A DNA stretch of 64,000 nt from Flectobacillus major DSM 103 (GTDB lineage Bacteria > Bacteroidota > Bacteroidia > Cytophagales > Spirosomataceae), in NCBI RefSeq assembly GCF_000427405.1, contig NZ_KE386491.1, positions 124,001 through 188,000 of the forward strand, written 5' to 3'. Below the pieces are notes generated by a model that was not told the origin of the DNA, searched no databases, and was given only the letters and a program-made list of their open reading frames with translations. Position 1 is the stretch's first letter, and the number at the start of each line of letters is the position of its first letter. Below, in pieces: positions 53,205 to 63,926 of this stretch. Made by a program: the position numbers and the translations under genes.

Positions 53205-54566
53205 TTAAGATTTGATTTTTTCAATGATGGTCTCAATAGTTAGCTTTTCTTGTTCGCCCGAAATCATATTTTTGAAGGTCAATAAGCCTGTTTCTATTTC
53301 TTCCGAACCAATAATACATACAAATGGTACTTTTTTCCTATCGGCATAATCCAACTGTTTTTTTATCTTAGCATTATCTGGGTATACCTCAGCATTGATA
53401 CCTGCCAAGCGAGCTTTTTGCAATAATGGTAAGCTATAGTTTTGTTCGTCTACACCAAAGTGTGTAAATAATAGTTGGGTTGTAATATCTTGATTTTCAG
53501 GAAAAAGGTTTAGTTCTTCCAATACATCAAAGATTCTGTCGACACCAAACGAAATACCAACCCCCGATAGCCCCGGTACGCCAAAAGTACCCGTAAGGTT
53601 ATCGTAACGGCCACCTCCAGTAATCGAGCCAATTTGTACATCTAAAGCTTTTACCTCAAAAATCGCTCCTGTATAATACGAAAGTCCACGAGCCAAGGTA
53701 ATATCTAGTTCAATATTATTGTCGCTTAGGCCAAAAGCACCAATATAGCCCCATACTTGTTTTAATTCTTGGATACCTTTTTGGCCAATTTCTGAATTGA
53801 CAAGCAGTTCTTCTAGCTTCAAGAATTTTTCTTGATTAGAGCCACCAATTTCAAAAACAGGTTCTAAATTGGCCAAAGCAGCTTCAGAAAAGCCTTTTTC
53901 GGCCAATTCTTCCAATACTTTTTCTTTTCCTATTTTATCTAATTTATCAATTGCAACCGCCAATGTACCTTCTTGCCCTGAAGCTCCGATAGCTTCAGAA
54001 AGCCCCGTCAAGATTTTACGGTTATTAACTTTTAGGTTGAAATTAATACCTAATTTTTTCATAACTTCATGAATCATCAGGATAATTTCGGCCTCGCAGA
54101 TGAGCGAATCCGTACCAACAACATCGGCATCGCACTGATAAAACTCACGGTAGCGACCCTTCTGAGGGCGGTCGGCACGCCATACAGGTTGTATTTGGTA
54201 ACGTTTGAATGGTAGAGGCAATGTGCCACGATTCATTACTACATAACGAGCAAAAGGTACTGTAAGGTCGTATCGTAAACCTTTTTCCGAGATTTTGTGG
54301 GTTAGTTTTTTATACCCTTCATCCAAATCAGCTTGGGCTATTTTTTCGGAGAAGTTGCCCGAGTTTAAGATTTTGAAAAGCAACTGGTCGCCTTCATCGC
54401 CATATTTGCCCATGAGTACCGACAGGTTTTCCATAGAAGGCGTTTCGAGTGGTTGAAAACCAAATCGCTGGAAAACAGATTTGATAGAATCAAAAATATA
54501 ATTTCGTTTGACCATTTTTTCTGGCCCAAAATCACGTGTACCTCTTACTAAAGACGGTTTACTCAT
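53205..54566 (-). CDS. hisS: Histidyl-tRNA synthetase
   Basis: 453 aa from the ATG at 54566 (MSKPSLVRGTRDFGPEKMVKRNYIF); the longer open frame to 54713 has no family residues. Class II motifs: FGFQPLETPSMENLSVLMGKYG (motif 1), YRYDLTVPFARYV-like RYDLTVPFARYV and YQIQPVWRADRPQKGRYREFYQCDAD (motif 2), GLSYYTGAIFEV and GGGRYDNLTGTFG; the C-terminal anticodon-binding domain starts at about 365. Cytoplasmic. Upstream DNA has a perfect terminator-like hairpin (54712). Confidence 0.96.
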   Translation of the reverse strand: MSKPSLVRGTRDFGPEKMVKRNYIFDSIKSVFQRFGFQPLETPSMENLSVLMGKYGDEGDQLLFKILNSGNFSEKIAQADLDEGYKKLTHKISEKGLRYDLTVPFARYVVMNRGTLPLPFKRYQIQPVWRADRPQKGRYREFYQCDADVVGTDSLICEAEIILMIHEVMKKLGINFNLKVNNRKILTGLSEAIGASGQEGTLAVAIDKLDKIGKEKVLEELAEKGFSEAALANLEPVFEIGGSNQEKFLKLEELLVNSEIGQKGIQELKQVWGYIGAFGLSDNNIELDITLARGLSYYTGAIFEVKALDVQIGSITGGGRYDNLTGTFGVPGLSGVGISFGVDRIFDVLEELNLFPENQDITTQLLFTHFGVDEQNYSLPLLQKARLAGINAEVYPDNAKIKKQLDYADRKKVPFVCIIGSEEIETGLLTFKNMISGEQEKLTIETIIEKIKS

Positions 54567-54711
54567 CTGAATTATTGGATTATTTGTTCTATTTATTGGC
54601 CTTTGTTTGATAAGCATAAACAGAACTTCTGTGTTGACTTTATCTATATTTTGGAGTATTTGTATGATTCTGCAAAGTTTTGATACCCCCCAAAAGAGTC
54701 GCAAAAATAAC

Positions 54712-54748
54712 AAACCCTCAAGGTTTTTGGAAGCCTTGAGGGTTTTAT
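54712..54748. terminator. Terminator-like hairpin in divergent promoter region
   Basis: AAACCCTCAAGG (54712-54723) and CCTTGAGGGTTT (54734-54745) are perfect 12-bp arms followed by TTTT on the plus strand. There is no plus-strand gene just upstream, which makes its place unusual (see findings). Confidence 0.55.
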
Positions 54749-54823
54749 CTAAGAATTAATTCAAGAATATTTTGTGAAATCAGCTACTTATTGAAGGTTT
54801 GGGCAACTAATCCGACACAATAG

Positions 54824-54854
54824 TTGGATAGAAACAATTAATTACCTAATTTTG
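54824..54854 (+). promoter_or_regulatory. Bacteroidota-type promoter for small protein gene
   Basis: TTG (54824-54826) and TAATTTTG (54847-54854) with a 20-nt spacer match TTG-N17-23-TAnnTTTG exactly. Start codon 28 bp downstream. Confidence 0.75.
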
Positions 54855-54881
54855 CACCTCAAACAAAAAATCTGTTTTACA

Positions 54882-55037
54882 ATGGCCGTTACAAGACTAA
54901 AAAGAAAGGACAGAAGAAATAAGGCTATAGCCACCAACAAAGTCGAAGCAATCAAGTTTTTGCGTCAGAAACCTGAAATCAAATTAATTGATATTGAGGC
55001 GATTAAAGCTGAATTTGCTGCGAAGGCTGCGAAGTAA
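54882..55037 (+). CDS. Conserved small basic protein, unknown function
   Basis: 51 aa from the ATG at 54882 (MAVTRLKRKDRRNKAIATNKVEAIKFL). Strongly basic N-terminal half, helical acidic C-terminal half (IDIEAIKAEFAAKAAK). It has a clear consensus promoter at 54824 (28 bp upstream), which supports it as a real gene. Related small proteins with the same TRLKRKDRRNKA start seem common in Cytophagales, but I know no assigned function; RNA or ribosome binding is possible from charge. Confidence 0.75.
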   Translation: MAVTRLKRKDRRNKAIATNKVEAIKFLRQKPEIKLIDIEAIKAEFAAKAAK

Positions 55038-55061
55038 TTTTCAGAATTTCTTCTAAGAGAT

Positions 55062-55502
55062 TTAAACCTCGTCGGTAGTGGCGAGGTTTTCTTTTTGTCC
55101 ATCCTTTGGTTTTTCCTTGGTTTTCTTTTCAGGCAATTTGGCCTTTTTATCTTCTTTATTTCTCAAAACTTCACCCAAATGATTCAGTTTTCGGATTTGT
55201 TTAGCTAATTCTTTTTCTTGTTTATTGAATTTTTTATTAATATCCATCAATACTTTAAATCGAATTGCCTGCCCAAAACTTACCAAACCCAAGCTCGACA
55301 TAATTAGTCCGTATAATCCCATCAAAAACCAGATATAAAAAGCTTCTCCACTTCCTTTTTTATAGCCTGCCACACTGACTATCGATATGCCAAAGCCAAA
55401 AAGCAATAGACCCGCTGCTGCACACAGTATCCATTTTGTTCGCAGAGGCATTCTTTTTACCAGTCTTTCGCCGGGGGCTTTTTTAGAAATTTTTGGTCTC
55501 AT
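55062..55502 (-). CDS. Two-helix membrane protein with charged tail, unknown function
   Basis: 146 aa. Helices at about 24-46 and 56-80, then a coiled-coil-like segment (FNKQEKELAKQIRKLNHL) and a K/E-rich tail (EKKTKEKPKDGQKE). The basic N-terminus (RPKISKKAPGERLVKRMP) should be cytoplasmic. No recognised domain. Its stop is 25 bp from the stop of the convergent small protein gene, with no terminator seen between them. Confidence 0.55.
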   Translation of the reverse strand: MRPKISKKAPGERLVKRMPLRTKWILCAAAGLLLFGFGISIVSVAGYKKGSGEAFYIWFLMGLYGLIMSSLGLVSFGQAIRFKVLMDINKKFNKQEKELAKQIRKLNHLGEVLRNKEDKKAKLPEKKTKEKPKDGQKENLATTDEV

Positions 55503-55827
55503 TTTTTACTATTAGGGGTTAAAAATGTAGGTTAAACAAATAATAACATATAACTAAGAATACTGAATTACAAATATGTATATAAGGTAATGTGTTGATT
55601 ATTAGGTGGTTGTTTGGTTTTAAGGCTGAGGCTATTTTTGTGATATTACTTATTGGATACAAGTCAGCAACTAACTAATCGATTTGAGCTTTAAGAAATG
55701 GTCTATCAGTTTATTTAATACAAAATCAAGTAAGGCTTTAAATTGGCCAAGTTATAAGTACAGATTTGATTAATAAAGCACTAGACCTTAGTTAAACGTC
55801 ATTACCTAGCCATTCATTACAGCACGC
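55503..55827. other. Intergenic, nothing recognised
   Basis: 325 bp of AT-rich sequence, both neighbours on the minus strand. No gene, hairpin or consensus promoter was found by eye. Confidence 0.4.
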
Positions 55828-56355
55828 TCAAAGCATCCAAGTTTCTTGCAAAAGTTTCTCGATACTTCTAAATTCCTCATACAAATTGGCAGGTAATACG
55901 TGTTTTGAATAAGTATATCCATGTTTTTGCCAAAGGAAAAAAGTATAGTAATCGGTCAAATAAATACTTTTGATAGATTTCAGATTGCTTTTGGTAGCAT
56001 CGGAGGGTAGACGTTTTTCTACTGTCATCAAGAAATAAGCCTTAGTTTTGAATAAAAGCATTTTGTGGCCATTCACAACCTTGTCTACAGGCTGAGTTTG
56101 AGTTTCTATGCTTTTTAGGGCTTCTTGGGGCAAAAATACAGGGTTTATGCGTTCAATAAAAAAATTAGAACCATTGGTTCGTAATTGCCAACCGCTGGGT
56201 AATTGGTTTTTGAGCAACAAAACCTTCTTGTCTTTACATAACGTATTTACATCAAGATAACGAAAAGTAGAACTTTGTGCAAAAATAGTTTGACAAATAA
56301 GTATAAACCCTGACAGCAGATACACTTTAATCCAATTTATTTGAGCATTTTTCAT
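55828..56355 (-). CDS. Secreted protein of unknown function
   Basis: 175 aa with an N-terminal signal peptide (MKNAQINWIKVYLLSGFILICQTIFAQS). The mature part has a single Cys (LCKDKK), several aromatic residues and no recognised domain. Patterns such as FIERINPVFLPQEALKS and DYYTFFLWQKHGYTYSKHVLPANLYEEF are not in any family I know. Divergent from the DUF1080 gene at 56524, 168 bp away. Confidence 0.5.
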   Translation of the reverse strand: MKNAQINWIKVYLLSGFILICQTIFAQSSTFRYLDVNTLCKDKKVLLLKNQLPSGWQLRTNGSNFFIERINPVFLPQEALKSIETQTQPVDKVVNGHKMLLFKTKAYFLMTVEKRLPSDATKSNLKSIKSIYLTDYYTFFLWQKHGYTYSKHVLPANLYEEFRSIEKLLQETWML

Positions 56356-56523
56356 ATTTTACCAAGTTTGCTACTAAATTTACAATTAATTTTTATAACC
56401 ATAAACTATTCAAAAATCATCTACTTAAAGAATAATAATTGGAAAGCCTTGTAATTGAGGCAAGTACATTTTTGTATCTCTTTGAAAGGACGATTCCAAT
56501 TTTAAACTTAAACAATTTTTCCA

Positions 56524-57285
56524 ATGAAAATCAAGAAGAGGGTAATTTTTAGTGCGGCGATTTGTCTTTTAGGGTTAAAAGTTCAAGCACAAGATAGCCG
56601 TTTTGTTCAAAAAAATCCTGAAAAGCCAGAAGCAACAGAATACTGGGACCCAGAAGTACGAGTAGTAACACCAGGGGCAATTCCTTCGGATGCTATTGTA
56701 TTGTTTGATGGCAAAAATCTTGACGAATGGGAGTCGGTAAAAGATGGTAGTGCTGCCAAATGGGAGGTAAAAGACGGTGCTTTTACGGTGGTAAAAGGTA
56801 CGGGTAATATTTCTACAAAGAAACATTTTGGCGATTGTCAGTTGCATATCGAGTGGCTTTCGCCAAATGAACCAGACAACGTGAAAAGCCAAGGAAGAGG
56901 TAATAGCGGTGTGTTTTTGCATGGTATCTATGAGGTTCAGGTATTGAACTCGTACCAAAACAGAACTTACAGAAATGGCCAGGCGGGTTCTATTTATAAA
57001 CAAACGCCTCCATTGGTAAACGCTACGTCTAAACAAGGCAACTGGAATGTTTATGATATTATTTATACTGCCCCACGTTTTACAGTCAATGGCGGTATCG
57101 AAACACCAGGTTATGTTACGGTAATTCATAATGGTATTGTAGTTCAAAACCATACTAAAATCCAGGGAGTAACCAACTATATTGGTCAGCCAACCAATCC
57201 TGTACATGGTGCCAAAGGCCCTATTTCGTTGCAAGACCACGGTAATGCCGTTAGTTTCCGTAATGTTTGGGTAAGAGAATTGTAA
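56524..57285 (+). CDS. DUF1080 (3-keto-disaccharide hydrolase-like) secreted protein
   Basis: 253 aa with a signal peptide (MKIKKRVIFSAAICLLGLKVQAQD). The DUF1080 lectin-like beta fold is clear: IVLFDGKNLDEWESVKDGSAAKWEVKDGAFTV, FGDCQLHIEWLSP, RGNSGVFLHGIYEVQVLNSYQN and GSIYKQTPPLVNA, ending SLQDHGNAVSFRNVWVREL. Members in Bacteroidota and Planctomycetes are extracellular or periplasmic and some cut 3-keto sugars. No sugar 3-dehydrogenase lies next to it here. Monocistronic. Confidence 0.87.
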   Translation: MKIKKRVIFSAAICLLGLKVQAQDSRFVQKNPEKPEATEYWDPEVRVVTPGAIPSDAIVLFDGKNLDEWESVKDGSAAKWEVKDGAFTVVKGTGNISTKKHFGDCQLHIEWLSPNEPDNVKSQGRGNSGVFLHGIYEVQVLNSYQNRTYRNGQAGSIYKQTPPLVNATSKQGNWNVYDIIYTAPRFTVNGGIETPGYVTVIHNGIVVQNHTKIQGVTNYIGQPTNPVHGAKGPISLQDHGNAVSFRNVWVREL

Positions 57286-57436
57286 TATATCTTTCTCAGA
57301 GGCATTGGCTAGGCCAATGCCTCTATTTTTATGGCTATAAGTCATTATTGATGCCCTCTGTGTGCGGTTTCATACCGAAACGTTTGCCCTACGTCCTCTT
57401 TTCATAATTAATAAGACTTAATTGAGAATGATTTTT

Positions 57437-57444
57437 TACCTTTG
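57437..57444 (+). promoter_or_regulatory. -7 promoter element for zinc-ribbon methyltransferase
   Basis: TACCTTTG matches TAnnTTTG, 28 bp upstream of the ATG at 57472; a TTG at 57422 is only 12 nt upstream, so the -33 box is uncertain. Confidence 0.5.
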
Positions 57445-57471
57445 CGTAAAATTTATTCCTTAATTATTTCC

Positions 57472-58239
57472 ATGAAACAAATCATTAGCTGGACACTCCG
57501 AAACATTCCTCGTAAATATTTACAATTGGTTAGCCATTTTGCCATGAAAACATACGCTGTTTTTTTGCGTGGTAACAAAGTTGAATGTACGGTTTGTGGC
57601 TCTACCTTTTCTAAATTTGTCCCCTATGGTCGCCTCGAACCTAGAGACAACGCCCTTTGTCCCAATTGTCTTGCCCTAGAGCGTCACCGCTTAATGTATT
57701 TGTATCTTCAGCAAAAAACCAATTTCTTCAAAGCGAATTTAAAAGTACTTCATGTTGCCCCTGAATACTGTTTTATCGACCGTTTCGAGAAAATGAAAAA
57801 TCTCGATTATATCACGGCCGATATTGAATCGCCTTTGGCAAAAGTAAAAATGGACTTGCACAATATTCCATTCGACGATAATACGTTCGATGTGGTATTC
57901 TGTAATCATGTATTGGAGCATGTCGACGACGATATTCGTTGTATGCAAGAAATGCGTAGAGTGCTAAAACCCAATGGTTGGGGGATTATGCAATCGCCAC
58001 AAGATTGGAAATTAGCTACCACTTTTGAAGATAAAACCATTACAGACCCCAAAGAAAGAGAACGTTTGTTTAAACAAGATGACCATTTCCGTATTTTTGG
58101 CCGTGATTATGACAAACGCCTTGAACAAGGAGGCTGGCATGTAACCCAAGACCGCTTTGTGATGGAAATGCCTCAGCAATTGGTAGAAAAATATGCTTTG
58201 CCTAAAGAAGAGATTATTTATTTATGTGAAAAGAAATAA
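57472..58239 (+). CDS. Methyltransferase with N-terminal zinc ribbon
   Basis: 255 aa from the ATG at 57472 (MKQIISWTLRNIPRK); a TTG at 57442 lies inside the -7 element and is rejected. An N-terminal helix, then a four-Cys zinc ribbon CTVCGSTFSKFVPYGRLEPRDNALCPNC, then a class I methyltransferase domain: VLHVAPEYC, DLHNIPFDDNTFDVVFCNHVLEHVDDD (motifs II-III), MRRVLKPNGWGIM. The zinc ribbon followed by ALERHRLMYLYL is known from sugar-modifying or LPS/polysaccharide methyltransferase genes; the substrate is not known. The M24 gene follows 18 bp later, likely in the same operon. Confidence 0.83.
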   Translation: MKQIISWTLRNIPRKYLQLVSHFAMKTYAVFLRGNKVECTVCGSTFSKFVPYGRLEPRDNALCPNCLALERHRLMYLYLQQKTNFFKANLKVLHVAPEYCFIDRFEKMKNLDYITADIESPLAKVKMDLHNIPFDDNTFDVVFCNHVLEHVDDDIRCMQEMRRVLKPNGWGIMQSPQDWKLATTFEDKTITDPKERERLFKQDDHFRIFGRDYDKRLEQGGWHVTQDRFVMEMPQQLVEKYALPKEEIIYLCEKK

Positions 58240-58257
58240 TAGCAATATCACTCATCA

Positions 58258-59547
58258 ATGAAATACTTACCGATTGACAGCCAACTATTTGTATCAAATA
58301 GAGCTAGGTTAAACCAACTATTGAAACCGAAATCCATTGCGATTTTCAATTCAAACGATATAATGCCTACCAATGCCGACGGCACAATGGGCTTTAAACA
58401 AAATTCGGATTTGTTTTACCTGAGTGGTATTGACCAAGAAGAAACTATCGTTTTGTTGTTTCCTGATAGTCCCGACCCAAAACATCGTGAAATTCTGTTT
58501 ATTCGTGAAACTTCTGAATTAATTGCTATTTGGGAGGGCTATAAATATACAAAAGAACACGCTCGGGAAGTTTCGGGGATTCAAACAGTTTATTGGTCGA
58601 GTCAATTTGAGCAAATACTCACTACCTTGGTGTTTGAGGCCGATAATATTTATCTCAATTCCAACGAGCATATTCGCAATAGCTCGGTAGTCCAAACTCG
58701 TGATGCCAAATTTATACAGTGGGTAAAAGAGCATTATCCTTTGCATCACCTTGAGCGTGTAGCTCCGCTTATGTATCAATTGCGAGTTATCAAGAATTCT
58801 ATTGAAATAGCACAGTTAAGCGAGGCTATTCGTATTACCGAACTTGGTTTTAGAAGATTACTGAAATTTACAAAACCGGGTGTTGCTGAGTACGAAATAG
58901 AAGCCGAATTGTTACATGAATTTGTAAGAAACCGCTCGAAAGGTTTTGCTTATCAGCCTATTATAGCATCAGGGGCCAACGCTTGTGTTTTGCACTATAT
59001 CGAAAACAGCCGCCCATGTAACGACGGAGACTTACTGTTATTAGACGTAGCTGCAGAATATGCCAACTACAATGCCGACCTAACACGTACTATTCCTGTT
59101 AATGGTAAATATACGGCTCGGCAGCGTCAGGTATATGATGCCGTACATCGTGCCTTCAAGTTTGCTAAGTCTATTTTGCAGGTAGGTGCTCTTTGGAGTG
59201 AATACCAGTACGAGGTAGAAAAATTTATCGAAGCAGAACTAATAGGCTTAGGGTTATTTGATAAAACAGATGTTAAAAATCAAAACCCTGAAGCACCATT
59301 ATTCAAGAAATACTTTATGCACGGCACTTCGCATCATTTGGGGTTAGATGTACACGATGTATGGAACCGATATCGCCGTTTTGAAGCTGGTATGGTATTT
59401 ACGATTGAGCCAGGTATTTATATTCAAGAAGAAGGATTAGGCGTAAGGCTGGAAAATAATGTTTTGATTACAGCTGATGGCAATATCGACCTTATGGGCA
59501 ATATTCCGATGGATGCCGATGAAATCGAAGATTTGATGAATTCATAA
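58258..59547 (+). CDS. pepP: Xaa-Pro aminopeptidase family (M24B)
   Basis: 429 aa with the AMP_N domain first (about 1-140: LKPKSIAIFNSNDIMPTNADGT, FLSGIDQEETIVLLFPD) and then the M24 'pita-bread' domain. Metal ligands: D in LLLDVAAEYANYNADLTRTIP (two Asp), H in MHGTSHHLGLDVHD, E in FTIEPGIY and E in VRLENNVLI. It removes N-terminal residues before proline in the cytoplasm. Follows the methyltransferase by 18 bp. Ends at two hairpins. Confidence 0.9.
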   Translation: MKYLPIDSQLFVSNRARLNQLLKPKSIAIFNSNDIMPTNADGTMGFKQNSDLFYLSGIDQEETIVLLFPDSPDPKHREILFIRETSELIAIWEGYKYTKEHAREVSGIQTVYWSSQFEQILTTLVFEADNIYLNSNEHIRNSSVVQTRDAKFIQWVKEHYPLHHLERVAPLMYQLRVIKNSIEIAQLSEAIRITELGFRRLLKFTKPGVAEYEIEAELLHEFVRNRSKGFAYQPIIASGANACVLHYIENSRPCNDGDLLLLDVAAEYANYNADLTRTIPVNGKYTARQRQVYDAVHRAFKFAKSILQVGALWSEYQYEVEKFIEAELIGLGLFDKTDVKNQNPEAPLFKKYFMHGTSHHLGLDVHDVWNRYRRFEAGMVFTIEPGIYIQEEGLGVRLENNVLITADGNIDLMGNIPMDADEIEDLMNS

Positions 59548-59555
59548 AAAACAAA

Positions 59556-59632
59556 ATAATGAGGAACAACACCTCATTATATAACTAAGACAAATGCACA
59601 AAGGGTAAAACCACTTTGTGCATTTGTCTTAG
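59556..59632 (+). terminator. Double hairpin after M24 gene, incl. perfect 19-bp stem
   Basis: First hairpin: ATAATGAGG (59556-59564) and CCTCATTAT (59572-59580). Second: CTAAGACAAATGCACAAAG (59585-59603) and its exact reverse complement (59614-59632), 19 pairs, 10-nt loop. The second has no U-tract; it is unusually long for a terminator. Confidence 0.65.
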
Positions 59633-59707
59633 CTCGATTTGTTTCTAATATTGTACCCACTTCAATTGGTTCAATAACACTTTAATGCCCGTTTTGATTT
59701 ATTGCGT

Positions 59708-60808
59708 ATGAAAATTTTGTATGACCATCAAGCCTTTTCTGGCTCAAGATATGGCGGAATAGCTCGGTATTTTCACGATTTAATGGAAACACTTTCCAAA
59801 ATGGGTGAAGAGGTTAGTCTTTCTATTAACTTTTCTAATAATGAATATCTAAAAGAAAGTACAGTAAAAAAGCCATGGGCTTACAAGTATATATTTGGGT
59901 TTATGCCCACAAGTATGCTTGTTTCTAGAACCAATCGACTCACAAGTATTAGGGCTATTCAAAAAGGTAATTTTGATGTTTTTCATCCTACCTTTTTTCA
60001 TACGTATCATCTCAAACACATTGGTAATAAGCCGTTTGTCTTAACGTATCATGACCTCATCAAAGAGCGTTTTAATCTTGGACATCTCGATAATGTATCT
60101 CGTGAAAATAAACAACTGTTGCTAGATAAAGCCAGTAAAGTCATTGCTATTTCCGAAAATACCAAGCAAGATTTAATGGAATTTTATCGGATATCGGCAG
60201 ATAAAATAGATGTTGTACCACACGCTTCTACCTTCAAAAGTATGTCGCCGTATGTCAACAGCCACCTCAAGCTACCCGAAAAATACCTTTTGTATCTTGG
60301 CACTCGTAATGACTACAAAAACTTCGACAATCTATTGCAGGCTATTGTGCCTATCTTTGCCAAGCACAAAGATTTCCATTTGGTATGTGCAGGCGGAGGG
60401 AAGTTCAACGAAGTAGAAGTACAACGCCTTCAGGCTTTAGGGCTAGAAAAGCGTGTGCAACAAATTACCTTTCATGCCGATAATACCCTTTTCAACCTCT
60501 ACCAAAAAGCTACGGCCTTTGTTTATCCATCACGCTACGAAGGATTTGGCATTCCTATTCTTGAAGCCTTTGCTTGTGGCTGTCCTATTATATTGAGCAA
60601 TACCTCGTGCTTCCCAGAAGTGGCACAAGACGCAGGGTGGTATTTTAATCCCGACAGTGTTGCCGAAATGACAGCCCGTATAGAAGAGGTTTTATTGGAT
60701 AAAGCCCTACAAGAATCGCTTGTGAAAAAGGGTTTTTTACGTCAAAATGACTTCTCGACCCAACAAACAGCCCAGAAAACCCTAGATGTGTACCGTAGCG
60801 TACTATAA
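59708..60808 (+). CDS. GT4-like (family 1) glycosyltransferase
   Basis: 366 aa from the ATG at 59708 (MKILYDHQAFSGSRYGGIARYFHDLM); a TTG two codons upstream is unlikely. GT-B fold: the N-terminal acceptor domain with GGIARYFHDL, then the donor domain starting LYLGTRNDYKNFDNLLQAI, with VYPSRYEGFGIPILEAFACGCPIILSNTSCFPEVAQDAGWYFNPDSV, the E-x7-E nucleotide-sugar motif. Cytoplasmic, retaining enzyme for surface polysaccharide or glycolipid. A second glycosyltransferase follows after 24 bp, probably the same operon. Confidence 0.88.
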   Translation: MKILYDHQAFSGSRYGGIARYFHDLMETLSKMGEEVSLSINFSNNEYLKESTVKKPWAYKYIFGFMPTSMLVSRTNRLTSIRAIQKGNFDVFHPTFFHTYHLKHIGNKPFVLTYHDLIKERFNLGHLDNVSRENKQLLLDKASKVIAISENTKQDLMEFYRISADKIDVVPHASTFKSMSPYVNSHLKLPEKYLLYLGTRNDYKNFDNLLQAIVPIFAKHKDFHLVCAGGGKFNEVEVQRLQALGLEKRVQQITFHADNTLFNLYQKATAFVYPSRYEGFGIPILEAFACGCPIILSNTSCFPEVAQDAGWYFNPDSVAEMTARIEEVLLDKALQESLVKKGFLRQNDFSTQQTAQKTLDVYRSVL

Positions 60809-60832
60809 CTACATCCAACCAAAGATATATCA

Positions 60833-62047
60833 ATGACTGATTTTCGTAATATTATTTTGTTTGATTTAGATGCCAGCGGTCATCATCCAAGCTATTTGAT
60901 GCACTTAGCTTCGTATCACTTAACACAAGACCAACCCTTTAGATTGGTCGCAATTGTTAGCCCTGCTTTTTTTGAAAAATACCCTAATATTATAGAGCAA
61001 TTTGGCCTGCCAAACAACAAAGTGATTTGGCAGAGTATCAGTCATGAAGAATGGCAAAATTGGCAAAACCAACCAAGTGCACTCAAAAAAACTTTTTATG
61101 AGTGGGCTCTATTTTGTAAATATGCCTCAGCGTTTGAAGCGATTCATGGTATATTGATGTATATCGACCACCTTCAGCCAGCTATACTGACCCAGCAAAA
61201 AGCCCCTTGTACATTTTCGGGTATTTTGTTTAGACCTACATTACAATACTATCAACCCGATTCGTTAAAAGAACGAATTAATTATATCAGAAAAAATATC
61301 ACACTAAGGCTTCTTTTAGGCAAAAAACAGCTTGTTCAGCTTTTTAGCCTAGATCCTTTTGCGGCTGAATATATTCAACAAAACTGGAATATACCCAAGG
61401 TAACAGCTTTACCAGACCCCGTAGAGGTATTTCCGCCTTCAGATATTGCTTTACCAACGTTTAAGCAATCATTGGGCATAGCAGCCAACAAAAAGATATT
61501 TCTGATATTTGGCTTTTTGGATAGCCGAAAAGGTATTGGGCAAATGATGGATGCTATTGAGGCATTGCCCGATTCGTTGGCCGACAAAGGAAGTTTGTTG
61601 ATCGTTGGTAATTGGGAGGCTACCGAAAGAAAGCTATTCGATGAAAAACGAAAAGCTTTAGGAATAAAGCCTAAAATGCAAATTGTCTTAGTGGATAGAT
61701 TTATTTATGACGAAGAAATTAACATTTTCTTCGCTGTGTCCGACTATATTATAGCCCTTTACCAAAAACATATAGGTATGAGTGGCGTGATGGTACGGGC
61801 GGCTTTGGCTCAAAAGCCTATTATTACCTATCAGTTTGGCCTTATGGGACAAATGGTGCAAGCCCATGAGTTGGGTATCAGCCTCGACATCCATAATAAA
61901 AAGGACCTCCAAGAAAAAATACAATTTTTACTAGAAACAAAACAAAGTATTGGCGATACCGCCAAGATGCAAGCCTTTGCTCAAATAAATACCGATAAGA
62001 ATTATGCAAAAACGCTTCTTAAAAAAGTTTATAATCTAGTAGGCTGA
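60833..62047 (+). CDS. GT-B glycosyltransferase, second of the pair
   Basis: 404 aa. The N-terminal MTDFRNIILFDLDASGHHPSYLMHL is a typical GT-B acceptor-side start with a glycine-His pattern. The donor domain has FLIFGFLDSRKGIGQMMDAIEALPDSLADKGSLLIVGNW and FAVSDYIIALYQKHIGMSGVMVRAALAQKPIITYQFGLMGQMV, placing it with family 4 type enzymes although more divergent than the preceding gene. It likely adds a sugar to the same product; acceptor and sugar unknown. No gene of the pathway besides its partner is visible here. Confidence 0.8.
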   Translation: MTDFRNIILFDLDASGHHPSYLMHLASYHLTQDQPFRLVAIVSPAFFEKYPNIIEQFGLPNNKVIWQSISHEEWQNWQNQPSALKKTFYEWALFCKYASAFEAIHGILMYIDHLQPAILTQQKAPCTFSGILFRPTLQYYQPDSLKERINYIRKNITLRLLLGKKQLVQLFSLDPFAAEYIQQNWNIPKVTALPDPVEVFPPSDIALPTFKQSLGIAANKKIFLIFGFLDSRKGIGQMMDAIEALPDSLADKGSLLIVGNWEATERKLFDEKRKALGIKPKMQIVLVDRFIYDEEINIFFAVSDYIIALYQKHIGMSGVMVRAALAQKPIITYQFGLMGQMVQAHELGISLDIHNKKDLQEKIQFLLETKQSIGDTAKMQAFAQINTDKNYAKTLLKKVYNLVG

Positions 62048-62106
62048 TAATCAAACTGTTCAAAAAAACTTCACCTAAAAAGCCTCCGACTTCCAAGTAA
62101 TTTTCT

Positions 62107-62114
62107 TACCTTTG
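62107..62114 (+). promoter_or_regulatory. -7 promoter element for pyrG
   Basis: TACCTTTG matches TAnnTTTG. No TTG in the -33 position. It gives a leader of over 100 nt before the pyrG start at 62226. Confidence 0.5.
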
Positions 62115-62129
62115 TATCCCGTAACCATA

Positions 62130-63878
<1,749 letters not shown>

Positions 63879-63918
63879 CCTTTTATAAAAAAATATAACT
63901 TACTAAGTAAGTTCTTTG

Positions 63919-63926
63919 TAATTTTG
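63919..63926 (+). promoter_or_regulatory. -7 promoter element for the gene beyond the right edge
   Basis: TAATTTTG matches TAnnTTTG; the -33 TTG was not placed. The downstream gene is outside the window. Confidence 0.5.

Larger units (their letters stand above)
54567..54881. other. Divergent intergenic region between hisS and a small protein gene
   Basis: About 315 bp. It holds a hairpin (54712-54745), a minus-strand -7-like TATTTTTG (54702-54709) for hisS, and the plus-strand promoter at 54824-54854. No gene. Confidence 0.5.
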
